From Microcystis wesenbergii NRERC-220 (GTDB lineage: Bacteria > Cyanobacteriota > Cyanobacteriia > Cyanobacteriales > Microcystaceae), in contig NZ_JAVSJA010000001.1 in assembly GCF_032027425.1 (NCBI RefSeq), positions 2,121,501 through 2,185,500 on the forward strand: DNA of 64,000 nucleotides, read 5' to 3'. Both the position numbers and the translations under genes were made by a program. Positions 62,977 through 64,000 of the stretch are shown here, one piece after another (the first letter of the stretch is position 1; every line of letters starts with the position of its first letter). Under the pieces are notes generated by a model. It ran no database searches, had not been told where the DNA came from, and saw only the letters and a program-made list of their open reading frames with translations.

Positions 62977-64000
62977 ATGAATCAGAAAAAATCACTGCGA
63001 AATTGTCCAATTTGTCAAGAAGAAAATGGGGAAATTATTCACACACAAAATTTCGTTTTACCTGAAGGTCATCCCCTCTCAAATGGATATGATATACTGT
63101 GTTGTGATCGCTGTGGTTTCGTCTATGCTGATACAACAGTAAGTCAGAAAGATTACGATATTTTTTACACCAAATTATCCAAATACGAGGACAAAAAAAC
63201 CGCTACGGGAGGAGGGGAATCTCCCTATGATGCCGCCCGAATTCAAAAAACGGCTGAATGTATTGCTGAATTTTTACCGGATAAGAGCGTTCGCATTTTA
63301 GATATTGGCTGTGCCAATGGTGGCTTATTAGGCTATCTTAAAAAACTAGGATATAACAATTTATGTGGTTTAGATCCATCTCCTATCTGTGCCGAAACTA
63401 CAAAACAAAAGTATGACATAGAAACTTATACTGGTTCAATGTTTGAACTGCCCCATAGTTTGGGTGTGTTTGATGTTATTATTCTTTCCCACGTATTAGA
63501 ACATATACAAGATGTGTCTACTGCATTAACTAATCTTAAAGATATACTGGATAAAAATGGGATTCTGTATGCCGAAGTTCCCGATGCTAAAAGATACTTA
63601 AATTTTTATGTTTCCCCATTTCATTATTTTGACACTGAACACATCAATCACTTCTCCTTAAAGTTCCTAGAAAAATTACTAATGCTTGCTAACTTTACTA
63701 TCATTGGTAGGGGAGAGAAAGAATTTGAGTTACATTCAGGGACTATTTATCCAGCTATTTGGGTAATGGCTAGATTGTTAAATAGAAAAATACCATTGAA
63801 TTTAGATTTAGATTCAGAACTTTGCAATAATATAATTAAATACCTAAAACATTCAGAGGAATATCTTGATACCCAAGCGATAGATGAGTTGGTTTTAAAT
63901 TGCGAAAAAATAATCGTTTGGGGAATTGGCAGTTCTACAATGAGACTTTTGGCTAATTCAAGTCTCAGTCAAGCCAATATAATTGCATTTGTTGATAGTA
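62977..64000 (+). CDS. SAM-dependent C-methyltransferase-like protein, truncated by window end
   Basis: From ATG 62977 the frame stays open to the window edge (about 341 codons). An N-terminal zinc-binding region with NCPICQEE and LCCDRCGFVYAD comes first. Then comes a class I SAM site, ILDIGCANGGLLGYL, and IILSHVLEHIQD. The end reads KIIVWGIGSSTMRLL, a Rossmann-like C-terminal domain. This three-part layout is that of NDP-hexose C-methyltransferases (TylC3 type), which build branched deoxysugars, consistent with the locus. Its C-terminus lies outside the window. Confidence 0.85.
   Translation, partial: MNQKKSLRNCPICQEENGEIIHTQNFVLPEGHPLSNGYDILCCDRCGFVYADTTVSQKDYDIFYTKLSKYEDKKTATGGGESPYDAARIQKTAECIAEFLPDKSVRILDIGCANGGLLGYLKKLGYNNLCGLDPSPICAETTKQKYDIETYTGSMFELPHSLGVFDVIILSHVLEHIQDVSTALTNLKDILDKNGILYAEVPDAKRYLNFYVSPFHYFDTEHINHFSLKFLEKLLMLANFTIIGRGEKEFELHSGTIYPAIWVMARLLNRKIPLNLDLDSELCNNIIKYLKHSEEYLDTQAIDELVLNCEKIIVWGIGSSTMRLLANSSLSQANIIAFVDS

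Overview
The window looks like a bloom-forming, Microcystis-type cyanobacterium. The grounds are frequent HIP1-like GCGATCGC octamers, the cyanobacterial alkane pair acyl-ACP reductase/aldehyde deformylating oxygenase, several cyanobacterium-type conserved small proteins, Uma2-family genes, and a very high load of insertion sequences and MITEs. No species marker such as rRNA is present, so the assignment is an inference.

Region 1 (1-8.8 kb) is ordinary core sequence: the start of a probable ruvB (minus), hisF, a small membrane protein, tRNA-Ala(GGC) with a clear promoter, an AI-2E family transporter, an RNase HI with a C-terminal ACT-like part, a thioredoxin-like [2Fe-2S] ferredoxin, a coiled-coil PD-(D/E)XK-like protein, an MFS transporter, the 4.5S-type SRP RNA and a DUF58 protein. 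Region 2 (8.8-12.3 kb) holds three copies of a ~0.3 kb intergenic repeat, separated by small mobile elements, downstream of the alkane operon genes aar and ado. Region 3 (12.7-19.9 kb) has an IS5-type element split by an IS4-type element (9-bp target duplication visible), then a LysR regulator, a CadD-type transporter, a DUF202 protein, a TauE/SafE permease and the sulfate/thiosulfate ABC ATPase gene cysA.

Region 4 (19.9-28.9 kb) is a prophage remnant on the minus strand: an M15 peptidase, a holin-like protein, a LamG-type protein and several overlapping small, probably structural genes. No terminase, portal or capsid gene is recognised. One of its genes is split by a nest of transposons: IS630-type A contains IS630-type B, which contains a MITE and an IS4-type element. 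The remnant ends at a TnpB-only IS200/IS605 element with a TTGAT motif at its left end.

Region 5 (29.7-64 kb) is a surface polysaccharide (O-antigen-like) locus. rfbF, rfbG and rfbH make a CDP-6-deoxy or CDP-3,6-dideoxy sugar. They are followed by sugar epimerases/reductases, two GtrB-like glycosyltransferases, a GtrA-like protein, a TylF-type methyltransferase, a split transketolase and a C-methyltransferase-like gene cut by the window end. The locus is shaped by tandem duplication. A ~2.0 kb cassette (rfbF 3' end, rfbG 5' end, polytopic GT87-like gene, 247-bp tail) occurs three times and physically separates rfbF from rfbG. A second ~2.6 kb cassette (709-711 aa membrane protein plus Uma2 gene or fragment) occurs three times in tandem, with a fourth fragment 10 kb away. 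I read this as a locus diversifying its membrane glycosyltransferase-like genes by unequal recombination. That amplification, and the unusual pairing of a split transketolase with CDP-deoxysugar genes, are the main novelties of the window.
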